Origin: a virus
Length of the DNA: 40,058 nt
Virus record (IMG/VR): IMGVR_UViG_3300043640_000107
Coordinates: 1-40,058 of that record
Direction: 5' to 3' (one strand)
Made by a program: the position numbers and the translations under genes
Part shown: positions 38,681-40,058 of the stretch, piece by piece
How the letters are laid out: each line of letters begins with the position of its first letter
How positions within the stretch are numbered: position 1 is the stretch's first letter
The notes under the pieces: generated by a model
What the model saw: only the letters and a program-made list of their open reading frames with translations
Told to the model about the DNA's origin: nothing
Database searches by the model: none

Positions 38681-39274
38681 TCAGGACGTCGCGGTGTCGC
38701 CGTACATCACGCCCGACGTAACGGAGCTCGGCGGCGGGAAGTAGCCATCCAGGAACTCCGCCATCACCCGGTCGTGTCGAGCGTCGGCCAGCGCGTTGTG
38801 TTCGCCGGACTCCTGCGTCGGCATCTGCGGATCGCCGAGCCGGTGGCATTCCTGGCGCAAGTCGTTCGTCCACATCGGGATACCGTTCGGGTGGTCGACC
38901 ATTCGACCCCACAACTGCGACAGGGCCACGTGGTCATACGACCCGTACCAAGCCCACAGCTCGCAGGTCGGAGTAGCGGTCAGGAACTTCCGGACGTCTT
39001 CCGCCACCTCGGAGCGGGTCGCGACGCACGGGAAGTCCAGGTGCGCCGGCGCCCAGTCCCAGCCGGACGCGGTCGCGAGCAACTTGATCGGTAGCGACGG
39101 CACGACGTGCTTGCGCAGCCACGGATGTTGGACGGCTCGACTGATCGTGGCACCGCTATTGACGACCCGGTACAACTCCCGGCCGTCCTCGCAGACAATG
39201 CCGATCGAGATCAGGTCGATCGTGCGGCCGTCCTCAACGAATTCGGTGTCGTAGAAGTAGCGAGTCCGGGTCAT
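38681..39274 (-). CDS. 3'-5' exoribonuclease, DEDD type (Rv2179c-like)
   Basis: A 197-aa protein with the DEDD exonuclease outline: RYFYDTEFVEDG (D and E of motif I), DLISIGIVCEDG, 'WAWYGSYDHVALSQLWG' (motif II D) and ALADARHDRVMAEF (motif III, H/D). Similar proteins in mycobacteria (Rv2179c family) are RNA exonucleases. ATG at 39274; the SD-like AGGA is 10 nt upstream. Confidence 0.88.
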   Translation of the reverse strand: MTRTRYFYDTEFVEDGRTIDLISIGIVCEDGRELYRVVNSGATISRAVQHPWLRKHVVPSLPIKLLATASGWDWAPAHLDFPCVATRSEVAEDVRKFLTATPTCELWAWYGSYDHVALSQLWGRMVDHPNGIPMWTNDLRQECHRLGDPQMPTQESGEHNALADARHDRVMAEFLDGYFPPPSSVTSGVMYGDTATS

Positions 39275-39414
39275 ACGGTCCACGTCCTATCGCAGTGAAT
39301 GCATCGGAAAAGCTTGCCGGCGCCGGCGTTGATGAGGTGTGCGATGACCCAGGACTTGCCGGTGTCACGGTCGTGGTGGAAGCAGTCACGACGGGCGCGC
39401 CATCGACGGAACAA
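39271..39414 (-). CDS. Small zinc-knuckle protein, 47 aa
   Basis: A TTG start at 39414 with AAAGG about 10 nt upstream encodes a 47-aa protein: FRRWRARRDCFHHDRDTG then LFRCIHCDRTW. Cys/His pairs suggest a zinc site. The TGA overlaps the exonuclease ATG (ATGA). The TTG start is inferred from SD position. Confidence 0.55.
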   Translation of the reverse strand: MFRRWRARRDCFHHDRDTGKSWVIAHLINAGAGKLFRCIHCDRTWTV

Positions 39415-39442
39415 GGTCCCTACCTTTCGGGTTGGGTTCCGG

Positions 39443-39475
39443 GGTGCGGGCTATCGGGGAAGGACAGCCCGCACC
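39443..39475 (-). repeat. Hairpin, twin 2
   Basis: A 10-bp perfect stem with the same arms as 38645-38674 (GGTGCGGGCT, 39443-39452; AGCCCGCACC, 39466-39475), loop 13 nt. It lies between the Fragile-X-F-like gene and the 47-aa gene, likely as a terminator. Confidence 0.6.
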
Positions 39476-39482
39476 AAACGGG

Positions 39483-39698
39483 CTAGGACTTCCGGGACTT
39501 CCGGATCGCCGCGACGACCGCCAGGAAGAGCGCCCCCACGGCGGTTCCCGCAGCCATGCAGGCAGCGAGCCACAGCGGGGATGTCACCCACCACCAAGAC
39601 CAGTCGGTGGCGCCGGTCACCTTCAGCAGCACGAAGAGCAGCGTCAGCACACCGGCGACCGGGTAGACGATCGACGCGGAGTTGTTGTTGCGAGCCAT
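39483..39698 (-). CDS. Transmembrane Fragile-X-F-like protein, 71 aa
   Basis: A 71-aa protein with two TM helices: SIVYPVAGVLTLLFVLLKVTG and 'SPLWLAACMAAGTAVGALFL', joined by DWSWWWV. The DWSWWWV block is typical of the small membrane protein annotated in databases as transmembrane Fragile-X-F protein. Start at ATG 39698. Role unknown. Confidence 0.78.
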   Translation of the reverse strand: MARNNNSASIVYPVAGVLTLLFVLLKVTGATDWSWWWVTSPLWLAACMAAGTAVGALFLAVVAAIRKSRKS

Positions 39699-39703
39699 GG
39701 CGA

Positions 39704-39979
39704 TCAGCCCTTGCACTGCGGGTCATTGGGGACCACGGCAACGCTGGACGGCAGGGTGTCGCCGGCACCCGCGCTGGTCACGTAGACGCCGTTCAGGCCG
39801 AAGCACGAGAACGCCACGTTGCGGAAGCCGTACGGCTCCTGGATCGCATGCTGGTGGGTGCCTTGCTGGATACCTGCGGGCGCAACGTCGGGTGCGCTGG
39901 CGTGCGCACCGCAGCCGGTCAGCGCGAGCGTGGCCAGCAGCCCAAAGGCGGCGGCGGACAGAGCGGTCTTGGTCCTCAT
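39704..39979 (-). CDS. Lipoprotein, 91 aa
   Basis: A 91-aa protein with a classical lipoprotein signal: basic MRTK, hydrophobic helix ALSAAAFGLLATLA, lipobox LTGC with Cys at residue 23. The mature part is short and has two further Cys (SCFGLN, PQC). Likely anchored on the outer face of the membrane in the lysogen, where it could alter receptor access. It starts with AAGGAA upstream; the start-associated motif lies just before. Confidence 0.85.
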   Translation of the reverse strand: MRTKTALSAAAFGLLATLALTGCGAHASAPDVAPAGIQQGTHQHAIQEPYGFRNVAFSCFGLNGVYVTSAGAGDTLPSSVAVVPNDPQCKG

Positions 39980-39998
39980 GGTGTTGCGATTCCTTCCG

Positions 39999-40021
39999 GG
40001 GGATCTTGCGGGTTGGGGGAT
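39999..40021 (-). promoter_or_regulatory. Start-associated motif, split copy
   Basis: On the minus strand TCCCCCAA (40021-40014) is followed after 9 nt by TCCCCC (40004-39999), then the GGAAGGAA SD of the lipoprotein. It is the same arrangement as at 11884-11910. Confidence 0.45.
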
Positions 40022-40058
40022 TACGCGGCCTTCTGGCCGCTGGTAGGTGCCTGCTCGG
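40022..40058 (-). CDS. C-terminal fragment of a gene cut by the window edge
   Basis: An open frame runs in from the right edge and ends at TAA (40022-40024) as EQAPTSGQKAA. Only this tail is visible, so no product can be named. Confidence 0.4.

Noticed and set aside
1-40058. CRISPR array
   Set aside because: No regularly spaced direct repeats with variable spacers were seen.

Overview
This window is part of a temperate phage or prophage of a high-GC actinobacterium, probably a siphovirus-type phage. The evidence is the HK97-style head and packaging genes, a tyrosine integrase, strongly G/C-biased third codon positions, GTG starts, and dozens of small ORFs chained by ATGA/GTGA overlaps. Several proteins belong to families typical of actinophages and Streptomyces-like prophages, such as DUF6221, DUF6011-like, ParB-like nuclease and transmembrane Fragile-X-F-like proteins. 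The host genus cannot be fixed from sequence alone. Almost everything is on the minus strand and is read right to left. Only three small genes are on the plus strand.

Right end to about 30.5 kb, early region: a lipoprotein, small membrane proteins, a DEDD-type exoribonuclease and small zinc-binding proteins. Then come a Phd/YefM-like antitoxin (plus strand) divergent from a two-gene unit with a ParB-like protein, a winged-helix replication-type protein, and a string of small unknown genes. A plus-strand ribbon-helix-helix regulator faces a HAD phosphatase across an operator-like palindrome at about 30.45 kb. From 30.4 to 22.1 kb an overlapping operon carries the HAD enzyme, a DUF4097-like protein, many unknown small proteins and finally the integrase. 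A hairpin ends it at 22.1 kb. A new promoter at about 22.05 kb drives a leader peptide, a zinc-finger/HTH protein, two pairs of paralogues and an FHA-domain protein.

16.3-16.6 kb holds the most striking feature. A noncoding RNA folds as a bacterial Y RNA (YrlA type) with a circularly permuted tRNA-like module. It lies directly upstream of a TROVE/VWA (Ro60/Rsr) gene, with an intrinsic terminator between the two. The 5' arm of that terminator can instead close the base of the Y RNA, which suggests an attenuator coupling Y RNA folding to Ro expression.

14-8.8 kb carries a plus-strand Pro-rich membrane 'moron', two glycosyltransferases and an FkbM methyltransferase, a likely surface or virion glycosylation set, mixed with small unknown genes. 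8.9 kb to the left end is the packaging and head module in standard order: HNH endonuclease, TerS, TerL, portal, MuF-like protein, a large low-complexity protein, a 53-aa protein, scaffold and major capsid protein, closed by a terminator. Tail and lysis genes and an immunity repressor are not in the window.

A short G/C motif (minus strand TCCCCCAA, twice in the identical 14-mer TCCCCCAATCCCCC) recurs just upstream of several gene starts and resembles a phage start-associated sequence.
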